64,000 nt of DNA from Chitinophaga cymbidii (GCF_007992715.1 NZ_BKAU01000005.1:310001-374000); one strand, 5' to 3'; positions 42,548 to 51,834 are shown, numbered from the stretch's first letter. A program made the numbers and translations. Notes: generated by a model not told the origin, from the sequence alone.

Positions 42548-42670
42548 AAGGAGATCTTCTGTTTTTTACCAACATTATGTCGTTAATGGAAATATTTCGT
42601 TGCAAGGTGATGTTGGGCGCTGATAATAAAAACGTTGGGCATTATTAAACGAAATGGATTTTTAGGATTT

Positions 42671-42703
42671 TTTCTATTTGGTTTCTATTTGGTTTCCATT
42701 CGC
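42671..42703. repeat. 11-bp tandem repeat
   Basis: TTTCTATTTGG at 42671-42681 and 42682-42692, then the related TTTCCATTCGC at 42693-42703. One helical turn spacing suggests a protein-binding iteron. Confidence 0.5.
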
Positions 42704-43053
42704 GGTGCCCATTAAATTTGCACCTTTATGAACAGGTTGGCTTTAAAAAGACAAGAATCCTGATGATGATACCCATTGTGTAAGCCAGTCTGTTATAATC
42801 GTTTTTAAATTTTGGCTCCAGGTTTCTGCTTGTCCGGAAAAGTGGAAACGAGTTAAACTGGAAATGGTCGATATGCCCGGACAAGTAACGTTAGTTTTCT
42901 CGTAGAATAGGTTTTATCCCTTAGGTGGGATGTTTGTGTCCCTCACACTATCTGTTCTTAATATTCAAAATAGATATGTGGATGGCATGTGTGAGCCTAT
43001 GCGTGGGAATAGGAAGTAATCATTTTTTGTTAATCATTTAAAAAAAACACCAC

Positions 43054-43428
43054 ATGAAATTCCTCAAAATGCTACCGTTTGCTGCCGTGGCTATTACGCT
43101 GGCCGGCGTTGTAATGCTCAGCGCATTTACTCCCGCAAACAAAAAAGCCGTTACCCCAAAAACAATGGCACTCGGTTGGTATCAGTTTAATGGTGATGCC
43201 ACCGATGATGAGTATGATTTCTCAAACTATTCCTTATCTTCCACGCCGGTCAACGAGACACCGGATTGTGAGGGAATTGAATTAGTATGCGCCATTAGAA
43301 TTAATCCAACAACAGACGTTGATCCTGTGACCGGGCAGATTAGGACTACTGCACCTGTTCATGCTGAAATTCAGCAAGCACTTGCCGGAGATGAAAACAC
43401 CGAGAATGTGTGGCTAAAGGAAGAATAA
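43054..43428 (+). CDS. Small secreted protein (DUF6520-like)
   Basis: 124 aa. Signal peptide MKFLKMLPFAAVAITLAGVVMLSAFTPA, followed by a charged region and one Cys pair (DCEGIELVCAI). Such short secreted proteins are frequent in Chitinophaga-type genomes, next to SusCD or regulatory genes. No known activity. Only plus-strand gene here, with its own terminator at 43462-43492; upstream AT-rich region likely holds its promoter. Confidence 0.6.
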   Translation: MKFLKMLPFAAVAITLAGVVMLSAFTPANKKAVTPKTMALGWYQFNGDATDDEYDFSNYSLSSTPVNETPDCEGIELVCAIRINPTTDVDPVTGQIRTTAPVHAEIQQALAGDENTENVWLKEE

Positions 43429-43461
43429 ATGGATGCTATTATTTTGACAGGGATAATTAGC

Positions 43462-43492
43462 AACAGGGTGGTCAGATGATCACCCTGTTTTT
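43462..43492 (+). terminator. Bidirectional terminator
   Basis: AACAGGGTG (43462-43470) with CACCCTGTT (43481-43489), loop GTCAGATGAT, followed by TTTTT. Sits between the convergent DUF6520-like gene and susD. Confidence 0.8.
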
Positions 43493-43498
43493 ATGCTG

Positions 43499-44896
43499 TT
43501 ATCGTTCATTTTGTGGGATTCCGGACAATTGAATTACTTTTTCGGGGATAAGGGCTACATAATCTGGAGAACCCGGCATCAGCTGATAAGTTTCCCCATT
43601 TATTATGCGTGTTAGTACCGTTTGATGTTCCAGTGTAGTATTGAGCCGTTTAAGATCTGTCCAGCGAAGGCCGCGGAAACAAAGCTCTTTTCTTCTTTCT
43701 ATTAAGATTTTGTCCAATGCTTCCGTGGCTGAGGTAACGGTAGTCGGTACAAAGGAGCCAGTTTGTATACGTTGTATCAGCAGGCTGTCAAGCGAACCTA
43801 TGGCACCCGTTATGGCACCTTGTCGTGCTAACCCCTCTGCCCGTACCAGGTACATTTCCGCGGTAGTAATACCGTTAAATATTGAATAGGTGGTTCGTTT
43901 TTGATAGCTGCCTTTAAAACTATAGGAATTGTCTGCATTCTGGATAAAAAAGGCTTTTTTGCGTAAATCCATCATTTTGTAGCTGCGATATAAGAAACTG
44001 TCTACCCTACTCCTGGAAGCATTAAAGATAGAAGATAGTGAAAGGGTGCTAAAAAAGAGTACTTCCGGGTTAGCACTGGGTTCAGGCATTGGACTGGATG
44101 CGGTTACCGGGAGGCTGTTAAAGTTCACTAACGTGCTTTGCAGCTGGAGACAGGAATCTGCACAGTTGACAGCTTGCGGATAGTTCTGCATGGTTAAGTA
44201 AACTCTTGCCAGCATTCCCCAGGCAGCAGCTCGGGTAGGGCGTAGGTAGAATTCCGCACGTGGAGGCAGTAAATTAACAGCCTTGCTTAGATCACTAATG
44301 ATCTGTGCATATGTAGCTTCCAGTGATGCTCGCACGGAAGGCTTATTAAAATCAGGGTCCAGGCGGAGGGGCAGGCCGGGAAGGTTTAGAGCTTTCCCTG
44401 GTTCATATGCTGGGGTGTAGGCTTGGGCGAGCTCATAGAGCGCGAAAGCCCGGTAAAATAGTGCGCTGCCTTCCACCCGGTCCCGCAGCAATGTCTCATG
44501 TGTGGCGACTGGTATTTGTGGCAGGAGATCTAAGACGACATTGGTATAATAAATAGCCTGATAAGGCCTTGACCAATCCCCCAGATTGGTATTGTCTGGC
44601 AGCCATAAGTAATAATTGCGTTGCTCTGCCTGCGATAAGGCATTGAACACGTCGTTCAGTAAATAATAGTCATCGCAGGATATTTGACCAAATGCCGGGT
44701 AACCTTCATTAAAGCGCTGGCGGTTGTCCAGCAACAATGATAGATCGTTGAGGCTCGTGGGAACGCTCAGTTGCTTGTCTGGTTTGGTATCCAAAAATTT
44801 CTTGCATCCCCCTAATCCAAGGCATATGCAACATAGCAGGGAAAAGATTATTCCATAGAGCCTACTTCGTTTATTGATAAAAAGATAAATATTCAT
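43499..44896 (-). CDS. susD: SusD/RagB-family outer-membrane lipoprotein
   Basis: 465 aa. Lipoprotein signal FSLLCCICLGLGGCKKFLDTKPDKQLSVPT, the standard SusD start. TPR-like helices (GMLARVYLTMQNYPQAVNCADSCL) and end with LIERRKELCFRGLRWTDLKRLN, the SusD C-terminal signature. Binds nutrient ligand and acts as the lid on SusC. Immediately downstream of the fusion SusC (16-bp gap). Ligand unknown; no carbohydrate genes nearby, so a peptide or other ligand is possible. Confidence 0.9.
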   Translation of the reverse strand: MNIYLFINKRSRLYGIIFSLLCCICLGLGGCKKFLDTKPDKQLSVPTSLNDLSLLLDNRQRFNEGYPAFGQISCDDYYLLNDVFNALSQAEQRNYYLWLPDNTNLGDWSRPYQAIYYTNVVLDLLPQIPVATHETLLRDRVEGSALFYRAFALYELAQAYTPAYEPGKALNLPGLPLRLDPDFNKPSVRASLEATYAQIISDLSKAVNLLPPRAEFYLRPTRAAAWGMLARVYLTMQNYPQAVNCADSCLQLQSTLVNFNSLPVTASSPMPEPSANPEVLFFSTLSLSSIFNASRSRVDSFLYRSYKMMDLRKKAFFIQNADNSYSFKGSYQKRTTYSIFNGITTAEMYLVRAEGLARQGAITGAIGSLDSLLIQRIQTGSFVPTTVTSATEALDKILIERRKELCFRGLRWTDLKRLNTTLEHQTVLTRIINGETYQLMPGSPDYVALIPEKVIQLSGIPQNER

Positions 44897-44912
44897 TGTA
44901 ATAATTATTTTA

Positions 44913-47900
44913 TTAGAAATCGAGCTTTACTCCAGCAGAAACTGTTCTTGGCATCGGTAAGTCATTGGGATTATTGGGGTCGAGTCCAGCCTTGTTTGCC
45001 CGCCAAAGTAGAATATTCAGGTTGTTGGCGTATAAGTAGAATCTTAAGGCTTTTATGCCTGTTCGTGACAACCCCCTTGCTGGTAGGTTATATCCCAACG
45101 ATAAGTCATTTATTCGGATATGGTCTGCCTTTTCTACGGTAATAGCAGAGAGCTGGTAAAATCCATCCCGATTGCTGGCAGCCGGATAGATCATGGAAGG
45201 TACGGTGGTATGTAGTTCATCGCCGGGTTGTTGCCAACGGCGCAGGTAATCGGGGTGGCCCTCCAGCCGGGCGAAAAGCTGGGAATAGCTGATCGTATTT
45301 CGCCGGAAGAAATATTTAAATCGCCCTGCGATATTGGCGGATAGTTCTATGCCCTTCCAGGAGATCGTATTACGCAACGAACCGAAATACGGCGGTAGTG
45401 CCGGCCCGTGATAGACAAGGTACTCCAGTGGCGTTTGCTGCAGGATAGCTGTATAATCGGTGCTCAATGATTTACCTAAATAACCCCGTGGATTGCCGTT
45501 GGCCGGGTCGAGCCCTCCCCAGGGGTAGCTGATCACTAGGTAAGGGTTTTTCCCCTCAAGAGGTGTTAGTGCGCTTCCATTTCCTGCATAATCACTGGCT
45601 TTTCCAGGTTCTCGCAGGTATTTTACCAGCCGGGTGTTGATGTAAGAACCAAGCAAAGCGATACGCCATTGCAAAGGCCCATTTGTTAGCCGGGCGTTTA
45701 ATTGCAGGTCAATGCCGTTGCCTTTCAGGTTGGCGCTATTAGCCTGTATGGAAAGAATGCCGGTGGTAGGATCTACATCCTGGAAAGCCAGCAAATCCCT
45801 GGTGGCTTTTGTATAATATTCAATGCTGCCGGACAACCGATCATTTTTCAATGCAAAGTCAACCCCGAAATTAAACATTCCGATCTGCTCCCACCGCAAT
45901 TCAGGATTGGGTGCGCCACTGATAGTGGCATAGGGCAGGTAGCCCGTACTTGCGGCTACATAGTTGATCAGTGTTTTAGCGAGCGCTAATGGGGTGGTAT
46001 TACCCCTGTAACCAAAACTGGCGCGGGCCTTCAGGTAAGGGATTGCAGGAACTTTGTAAAATCGTTCATTTGAGATATTCCACCCGGCACCTACTGACCA
46101 CAATGGCGTAAACCGGTTGTTGGTGTTCACGCCATAGATATTGGCAGCATCACGGCGGGCGCTAGCATTCAGCATAAGCCTGTTATCAAAATTATATCCT
46201 GCATTGATAAATTGGGATACAAAGCGACTGGTCAGGTCTGCGAAAGAAAGATTGTCCGGGATGGTGGTCACGCCAGCCAGGTTATCATACGTGGGATATC
46301 CATTTATAACATCTGAGCTGCCATAGGTCAGGATAGCATCATTGTAGCCATAAACCCTGAAGCTGTTGGCTGTGCTATGTTTGTCGCTTAATTCCCAACC
46401 AGCAAGCGCGTTGATCTGGTGCTTGCCCCATGTTTTGTTATAGTTAAGCTGTCCTCTGATGGCATGGGCAGTCATGGCATTTTTACTGATATCGGCAATA
46501 CCATCCCTGGGCACCGGATACTTGTCGTTGGTATTGGTTGCTGCCGGATTATAGAATAGGTTGATCAGGTTACGAGCGGTATAGGTGTCAATCGAGTAGA
46601 TGGATTTGCCATTTCCCCAGGCCTTTTCATACCGGTATGATATGGAAGCTGTCAAAGTAGAGCCGAATTTATAATTGGCGCCTAGATCCAGCATGAGATC
46701 AGCATTACGGCTGGTATTGTCAGCATTTTCCAGTTCATCCAATGGGCGGTACTGCCAATCTAGCAACTGCCCTCCGCCAACCGTATCCAGGTAACTCATG
46801 CGATATTGTTTTGAGACAGGTAAATGCTTGCCCTGCTCATCTATCAACCGGGTATAAAGCGGTAACAAGCTACCAGTAGCTGTGCGGTAATTGCTGGATT
46901 GGTAGTCACCTGGGCTGTTTGCAGTGTTACTACTGCTGGTGTACAAAATGCCTGTGGATAATTCCAGTTTCTTTATGGGTGTAAAAGTATTGCCGGACCG
47001 AATGGTGATCCGGTCAAACTGATTGCCCACCAGGTTGGCCAAGCCTTTATCATATCCCGCTGAAAGGAGGTAACGTACTTCTTCGGAACCACCATTTAGT
47101 GAAAAGGCATATTGTTGGTTCAAGGAAGGCCGGTAAAGATATTTCATAAAATCCCGGCGCAGATCATACCCCTGCAGGATATTAATCTGCGCATCTGCTT
47201 CTGCTTGTGATAGCTCCCCATTACGCACCCGGGCCAACAATTCTACAACCGGCGTTACGGGTGGCCGGTTCGTGGTATTACTCAGGTCGCTGTTATACCT
47301 CCCCTGGTTAAAGAGGAATTTTTCTACATCAATGATCGCTGAAACCGGTAGCGCCGGCAAATCAGGTAGACGAGGCTTTTCTCCTACGGTTACGTTGGTG
47401 TTGAAAGAATAGGTTGTTTTTTGATTTTTCTTTGCTTTTTTCGTAGTAATGACAATCACTCCATTGCCAGCCCTTGCCCCCCAAATAGAGGCAGCTGCCG
47501 CATCTTTAAGCACCGTGATATTATCAACATCATTAGGGTTAATATTATTGATGTCGCCCTGATAGGGAAAGTTGTCCAGGATGATTAGCGGCTCAGCGGC
47601 TCCTTGTAGGGTACTGATTCCTCGTATTTGCAAACCGTTTTGGCTGGGACCATAATTGAGCAAGCCGCTTGTGACATCTTTTAGGCGACTAAGAATATCC
47701 GGGCTCACGCTGCGGTTCAATAGTTGGTTATCAATTTTGACAAATGAACCAGTTGCCCGCTCTTTAGGTAAAGTTTGATAACCAGTGCTAACAACTACTT
47801 CGTTCAATTGTCGGTGCATAGCCGGGGTGTTGATGCTATCCGGAAGAAGCGGCTGAAATGTTGTATCACCTTGAACGATTTTATTGGGCAAAGTATCAGT

Positions 47901-48947
47901 GATCACAAAGACTTCTATCGGTTTTCCATTTTCGTTCTGGCGGGTAGATAAAGTTGCAGTTAAGCCGAAATGGCGGTTGACATCATAAAAGAGCTGCTGG
48001 TAGAAATCTGCGGTATCACTGCCTAGAGATAGGACGGCCTCGTAACAATACCTGTTAGTGGAGTTCCACTCCGCTTTAAATGTAGCAGCGGGCCGGATAA
48101 AGCGGTTACTATCCTTTACCGGTAAGAGGATACGGCCTGTGGTGCGATCAGAAAAAATATCATTGCGTTGTAATGCCAGGGCATAAAAATTCAGAATAGA
48201 CGCATTGATCCTTGTAAACCTCATTGTTCCCGCGGCGCTGTCCACCGTGAAATATGATTTCGCAGGTACACCTGGTAAGTAGCCAGTAAAGCCGGAATAA
48301 ATTCCATTGTTTTTTACTGAATTGCCGGCAAACCGACCTTCGTGAGGTTGGAACAGGGGCACCTTTGCATCAAAATCAGGCTGGTCTGCTTTATGCGGCC
48401 AATTTACAGGCTGGCCCTCCAGGATTTTTTTAATATTTGCTGAAGTCACATATTCAGCTCCTGTGATGGCGATAACTTTTCCCTGCCGGTCGATCCAAAC
48501 TTCATGCGGTAGCCAGGTGCTCGGAAATAAGCTATCCAAATCGTCCGCATTATAGGCAATGGGTAGGTTGATGGAGCGACCTGCTCTTTCTTCTACACCG
48601 GTTATTATCTTTTTGATCTTTCCCTCATCATCACCGGATCTTTGACTTCGGGTATTGACAAGCAGCACTTGTATATCGCTACTATACAGGCGTTGTAGAG
48701 AATCCATTTTTGGGATCAACTTAATGCAGGCACTGCACCAGCTACTCCAAAAATCCAGGATCAATAGCTTCCCTTTGAAGTCCGATAGTTTGGCGGTCGG
48801 AGAGGTATAGTTTATTAGGTGGGTAAATTCAACGTCCGGTACTGGATCTCCGATAGTCAGCGGGTGGATATCAGCTGGTGGAAGTTGGGCAAATAGATTC
48901 GTTACCGGCAATAGCAAGGCCAGTAAGCAAGAAAACAGCGATTTCAT
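44913..48947 (-). CDS. susC: SusC-type TonB-dependent receptor with N-terminal thioredoxin-like domain
   Basis: 1344 aa, longer than the usual 1000. Signal peptide, then a TlpA-like thioredoxin domain (GKLLILDFWSSWCSACIKLIP, redox CxxC near residue 75, with WLPHEVWIDRQGKVIAITG), an adapter region, TonB-box-like NEVVVSTGYQTLPKERATGSF, plug (DPDNVDNITVLKDAA equivalent: NPNDVDNITVLKDAAAASIWGARAGNGVIVITTKK) and a 22-strand barrel ending RTVSAGVKLDF. The usual carboxypeptidase-like domain is absent. Together with SusD it imports a ligand. The thioredoxin part would face the periplasm. Paired Cys are intact. Confidence 0.9.
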   Translation of the reverse strand: MKSLFSCLLALLLPVTNLFAQLPPADIHPLTIGDPVPDVEFTHLINYTSPTAKLSDFKGKLLILDFWSSWCSACIKLIPKMDSLQRLYSSDIQVLLVNTRSQRSGDDEGKIKKIITGVEERAGRSINLPIAYNADDLDSLFPSTWLPHEVWIDRQGKVIAITGAEYVTSANIKKILEGQPVNWPHKADQPDFDAKVPLFQPHEGRFAGNSVKNNGIYSGFTGYLPGVPAKSYFTVDSAAGTMRFTRINASILNFYALALQRNDIFSDRTTGRILLPVKDSNRFIRPAATFKAEWNSTNRYCYEAVLSLGSDTADFYQQLFYDVNRHFGLTATLSTRQNENGKPIEVFVITDTLPNKIVQGDTTFQPLLPDSINTPAMHRQLNEVVVSTGYQTLPKERATGSFVKIDNQLLNRSVSPDILSRLKDVTSGLLNYGPSQNGLQIRGISTLQGAAEPLIILDNFPYQGDINNINPNDVDNITVLKDAAAASIWGARAGNGVIVITTKKAKKNQKTTYSFNTNVTVGEKPRLPDLPALPVSAIIDVEKFLFNQGRYNSDLSNTTNRPPVTPVVELLARVRNGELSQAEADAQINILQGYDLRRDFMKYLYRPSLNQQYAFSLNGGSEEVRYLLSAGYDKGLANLVGNQFDRITIRSGNTFTPIKKLELSTGILYTSSSNTANSPGDYQSSNYRTATGSLLPLYTRLIDEQGKHLPVSKQYRMSYLDTVGGGQLLDWQYRPLDELENADNTSRNADLMLDLGANYKFGSTLTASISYRYEKAWGNGKSIYSIDTYTARNLINLFYNPAATNTNDKYPVPRDGIADISKNAMTAHAIRGQLNYNKTWGKHQINALAGWELSDKHSTANSFRVYGYNDAILTYGSSDVINGYPTYDNLAGVTTIPDNLSFADLTSRFVSQFINAGYNFDNRLMLNASARRDAANIYGVNTNNRFTPLWSVGAGWNISNERFYKVPAIPYLKARASFGYRGNTTPLALAKTLINYVAASTGYLPYATISGAPNPELRWEQIGMFNFGVDFALKNDRLSGSIEYYTKATRDLLAFQDVDPTTGILSIQANSANLKGNGIDLQLNARLTNGPLQWRIALLGSYINTRLVKYLREPGKASDYAGNGSALTPLEGKNPYLVISYPWGGLDPANGNPRGYLGKSLSTDYTAILQQTPLEYLVYHGPALPPYFGSLRNTISWKGIELSANIAGRFKYFFRRNTISYSQLFARLEGHPDYLRRWQQPGDELHTTVPSMIYPAASNRDGFYQLSAITVEKADHIRINDLSLGYNLPARGLSRTGIKALRFYLYANNLNILLWRANKAGLDPNNPNDLPMPRTVSAGVKLDF

Positions 48948-49005
48948 TGCGATTAATTATGGAAAGTAGATGATGGTTGTATTGAAATGTTTTAATGGCA
49001 AATGG

Positions 49006-49040
49006 GGAAAAAATGCCCTCCGCGTAGGACAGGCGGAGGG
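49006..49040 (-). terminator. Attenuator-like hairpin before susC
   Basis: CCCTCCGC (49016-49023) with GCGGAGGG (49033-49040), on the minus strand followed by GCATTTTTTCC. It lies 60-95 bp upstream of the susC ATG. A short leader frame, MGMKSLRLSYAEGIFS, reads through it, so attenuation is possible. Confidence 0.55.
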
Positions 49041-49376
49041 ATTTCATTCCCATTGTTTGTTAACCCCAAAAATGCGCTAAGGCTGGTATAGGCCCAACGT
49101 CAAGGCTACGCTTGAATACGATAACATTCATATGACAAGCCCTGCGTAGCCTGACGCGGGCGACAAAGGGCCGGTGTACTCCCTTACACCGGGTTTTTGG
49201 GTTTCTTTACCCAGTTAGTTTGCAGAATATGCAGTTGGCGATGCCTGTATTTCATACTTGTGCACATGAAAGCAAGGTAGTGTGCCTGTGGTTGGCAAAA
49301 CGGTTTTTGACTTCTCTCGATTGAAGTTTTGCTTCCATTTGAGAAGTTTTAGTATATTTGGAGCAAACAAGAAGGT
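49041..49376. other. Gene-free strip between susC and the XRE block
   Basis: Two structured pieces: an inverted repeat (GGCTACGC 49104-49111 with GCGTAGCC 49144-49151, outer GTCA/TGAC) and a plus-strand terminator-like stem CCGGTGT/ACACCGG (49171-49192) followed by TTTTT. Presumed divergent promoters for susC and the first regulator. No gene. Confidence 0.45.
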
Positions 49377-49760
49377 ATGAAAATTGGATATAATATAATT
49401 GAAGCCCGGGAAGCGCAAAGTCTGACACAGGAATATATGGCAGGTGAGCTGAAAATCACTGTAGCCGAATATGCAAAAATAGAAAACGATGAGATAGATA
49501 TTACACTAAATCGTTTGGAGGCTATTGCTAATTTGTTGTCTTTTTCTCCTATTGATTTATTAATGTCTGGCAGAGAAGTAGGAATGATAAAGAACATATT
49601 TGTCAATCAGAATGGTAATGCAGGCACCAATATTCATATTCAGGGAATTGACCAGGGAGAAATACGTAAGGCATACAAGGAACTTTATGTGGAGCAATTG
49701 GATAGAATACCCAAGCTTGAAATGTTATTGAAGGAGCATAAAATACCGTTTTCTTTTTAG
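49377..49760 (+). CDS. XRE-family HTH protein 1
   Basis: 127 aa. HTH at residues about 5-57 (NIIEAREAQSLTQEYMAGELKITVAEYAKIEN), DNA-binding in the XRE fold. Then FVNQNGNAGTNIHIQG and a C-terminal coiled segment. Closely related to the next two genes. Gap of 13 bp to the next; the three probably form one transcript. Targets unknown. Confidence 0.75.
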   Translation: MKIGYNIIEAREAQSLTQEYMAGELKITVAEYAKIENDEIDITLNRLEAIANLLSFSPIDLLMSGREVGMIKNIFVNQNGNAGTNIHIQGIDQGEIRKAYKELYVEQLDRIPKLEMLLKEHKIPFSF

Positions 49761-49773
49761 CAAAAGCAATGCT

Positions 49774-50169
49774 ATGAAAGTTGGTGAGAATATACGCGAG
49801 ATACGGGAACGTGAGAAGAACTTCAAAAGGAGTTATATGGCCGGAAGATTAAAAATATCTACTAGGGCGTATAGTAACATTGAAAACAATGTTACTGATA
49901 TAAGCATTACGCGATTAGGGGAAATAGCCGATATTTTTGAGTGCTCTTCTGAATATATACTTAACTATAAACAGTCCAAAAAGGATTTTTATAATTATTT
50001 TCATAATCATAATGGTAATAAAGGTGTAAACATCATGCACCAGGGTAGTGAGAATAATCTATTTGAATTATGGAAGTTACAGAAGCTCCAACAGGAACTT
50101 ATAGAAAGTGAAAAAAAGCGAATTGAATTGTTGGAGGCATTGCTAAGAAGCCATAATATAAACTTTTAA
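49774..50169 (+). CDS. XRE-family HTH protein 2
   Basis: 131 aa. HTH residues about 5-57 (NIREIREREKNFKRSYMAGRLKISTRAYSNIEN), then NHNGNKGVNIMHQG and a C-terminal coil (EKKRIELLEALLRSHNINF). Same architecture as copies 1 and 3. A dimer through the coil is likely. Confidence 0.75.
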   Translation: MKVGENIREIREREKNFKRSYMAGRLKISTRAYSNIENNVTDISITRLGEIADIFECSSEYILNYKQSKKDFYNYFHNHNGNKGVNIMHQGSENNLFELWKLQKLQQELIESEKKRIELLEALLRSHNINF

Positions 50170-50180
50170 AAATTACATAC

Positions 50181-50549
50181 ATGAAAATAGGTGATAACAT
50201 TCGGGAGATCCGGGAGAAGGAAAAGAAACTGAAAAAGGAAGATGTTGCAAAAGCGCTTGGTATCAGCTCTAAAGCGTATAGCAATATTGAAAATAATACT
50301 GCGGACATAACGCTTACCCGCTTATATGAACTGGCTGAAATTTTCGGTGTTGCTCCTGAATATATTTTGAACTATCAGGACAAATCCACTTTCACTAATC
50401 ATTTTCATAACCATGAGGGCAATCAAGGTATAAATATCATGTATCAAGGTTGTACTTCCGATCAAATCAAAAACATTGAAGAACAGATCAAGAAAAATAA
50501 AGCAGAAGCGTCAAGGTTACAAGAAAATACGAAGGTAAAACAGAATTAA
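50181..50549 (+). CDS. XRE-family HTH protein 3
   Basis: 122 aa. HTH (NIREIREKEKKLKKEDVAKALGISSKAYSNIEN), FHNHEGNQGINIMYQG and a Lys/Glu-rich coil tail. Upstream of the toxin-antitoxin pair by 37 bp, could regulate it. Confidence 0.75.
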   Translation: MKIGDNIREIREKEKKLKKEDVAKALGISSKAYSNIENNTADITLTRLYELAEIFGVAPEYILNYQDKSTFTNHFHNHEGNQGINIMYQGCTSDQIKNIEEQIKKNKAEASRLQENTKVKQN

Positions 50550-50586
50550 AAGCATCATATTATCTAAATAACTTAAAAATACTATC

Positions 50587-50829
50587 ATGGGAACTGCATT
50601 AAATACGAACGTTATAGATAGCTATCTTGCGCTGCTAAAGAATCTAAGCCCTGGTGCGAAGCTGGATTTAATCGCTAAACTGACCCAAAGCTTGAAAGCA
50701 GATATGAAGCCTTCAGAAAACCTGTTTAAAAGTTCTTTTGGAGCTTGGCAGGGAAGTGAATCTGCAGAACAGATCATCGCTGATATACGAAATAGTAGAA
50801 CTTTTACCAGGCAAATTGAAGAACTTTGA
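50587..50829 (+). CDS. Antitoxin-like protein of a VapBC-type pair
   Basis: 80 aa. MGTALNTNVIDSYLALLKNLSPGAKLDLIAKL, then SSFGAWQGSESAEQIIADIRNSRTFTRQI. The end matches small antitoxins that lie before PIN toxins; the helical N terminus is the DNA-binding or dimer part. Its stop overlaps the TTG start of the toxin. Confidence 0.65.
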   Translation: MGTALNTNVIDSYLALLKNLSPGAKLDLIAKLTQSLKADMKPSENLFKSSFGAWQGSESAEQIIADIRNSRTFTRQIEEL

Positions 50830-51224
50830 GCCAGTACTTGATAGATACTAATATCTGTATCTTTTTTATGAAGGGCCTGTATAATCTTCAGAGTAAATTC
50901 CAGGAGGCAGGCAACGAAAATTGTATTATTTCTGAAATTACCCTGGCGGAATTAAAGTTTGGTGTGGAGAATAGCCAGCAAAAGGAAAGAAACTCTATTG
51001 CACTTGATAATTTCTTAACTGGAGTTACTATTATTCCTATTTTTTCGTGTTTTGATATTTATGCCAAAGAAAAAGCACGGCTACGGAAATTAGGACAGCC
51101 CGTTGACGATTTCGATCTGTTGATTGGCTCTACAGCTGTTGCCAATGATCTCATTATGGTGACTAACAACGCAGCTCATTTAGGCAGAGTACAAGGTATT
51201 CGAATTGAAGATTGGACGAAATAA
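50826..51224 (+). CDS. vapC: PIN-domain toxin (VapC-like)
   Basis: 132 aa, starting with TTG at 50826 (protein reads SQYLIDTNICIFFMKG after the start), overlapping the antitoxin TGA by 3 bp. PIN motifs: first Asp in IDTNI, second acidic in ISEITLAELKFG, and DDFDLLIGSTAVANDLIMVTNN with the catalytic Asps. Ribonuclease that cuts tRNA or rRNA and is held inactive by the antitoxin. Complete domain. Confidence 0.85.
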   Translation: MSQYLIDTNICIFFMKGLYNLQSKFQEAGNENCIISEITLAELKFGVENSQQKERNSIALDNFLTGVTIIPIFSCFDIYAKEKARLRKLGQPVDDFDLLIGSTAVANDLIMVTNNAAHLGRVQGIRIEDWTK

Positions 51225-51375
51225 ACACCTGAATTTAATTTAAGACAGAAGATGGTAGGAATTTAATAGAAAAAGTGAGTTTGATCAACAAATCCAATAA
51301 CCGAACTCAGGCAAGATCACATTAGAACTCATTTGCCTAAAGGTTTGCAGGCTCTGCTCCGTCTTATCAGAAAAC

Positions 51376-51834
51376 TTACCGCTCCATTTTTATCAGCGTA
51401 CCGTCAATCCATTTCAGAACAAGCTCTCTCTGGTTCGCTGTTAACCTGGCATCGGCATGCAGCATGGTGTAGGAAGGAAGCGGCATTTTTCCACTGATGA
51501 CCTGTTCTTTCATCCGCTTTAGTTTATTACGCCGCCGCTTTTCAGAATAGGTGGCGTACTCATTAAAATTCAATTCTTCTTTGCCATCCCTGATATGGCG
51601 GGCCATAAACCACCCGACGGGCTGGATATTCATGTACCACGGGTAGCTGGTATTGTTGCTGTGACAGTCATAGCAGGTAATCTTCAGAATTGACTTAACA
51701 TTCGGCGGCACCGTGTATACCGTTGCAATATCCTCCGGGAAATGACCGGTGCTGCTTTGGTTCCGCTCCGGGCGAAAGAACTGAATTCCAATAAAAATGA
51801 TCAGCGCAATTAGAACAACTTTGAATTTCCTCAT
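51376..51834 (-). CDS. Haem-binding domain protein
   Basis: 152 aa. N-terminal membrane or signal segment (VVLIALIIFIGIQFFRP), then ITCYDCHSNNTSYPWYMNIQPVGWFMARHI (C-x-x-C-H haem site), RRNKLKRMKEQVISGKMPL and LTANQRELVLKWIDG. This is the bacterial haem_bd family (PF14376-like), a periplasmic cytochrome-like protein. Last gene of the copper island transcript. Confidence 0.8.
   Translation of the reverse strand: MRKFKVVLIALIIFIGIQFFRPERNQSSTGHFPEDIATVYTVPPNVKSILKITCYDCHSNNTSYPWYMNIQPVGWFMARHIRDGKEELNFNEYATYSEKRRRNKLKRMKEQVISGKMPLPSYTMLHADARLTANQRELVLKWIDGTLIKMER

Larger units (their letters stand above)
42296..43053. other. Gene-free strip at the end of the mob region
   Basis: No supported gene. 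A plus-strand hairpin followed by T5 lies at 42501-42547. A CTTGTCCGG...CCGGACAAG pair frames about 42829-42887. An 11-bp tandem repeat is at 42671-42703. AT-rich otherwise. It may contain an element boundary, but no integrase or att core is evident. Confidence 0.4.

Noticed and set aside
42840..42900. CTTGTCCGG inverted repeat as integrase site
   Set aside because: Only one 9-bp pair with a long loop; no integrase gene nearby.
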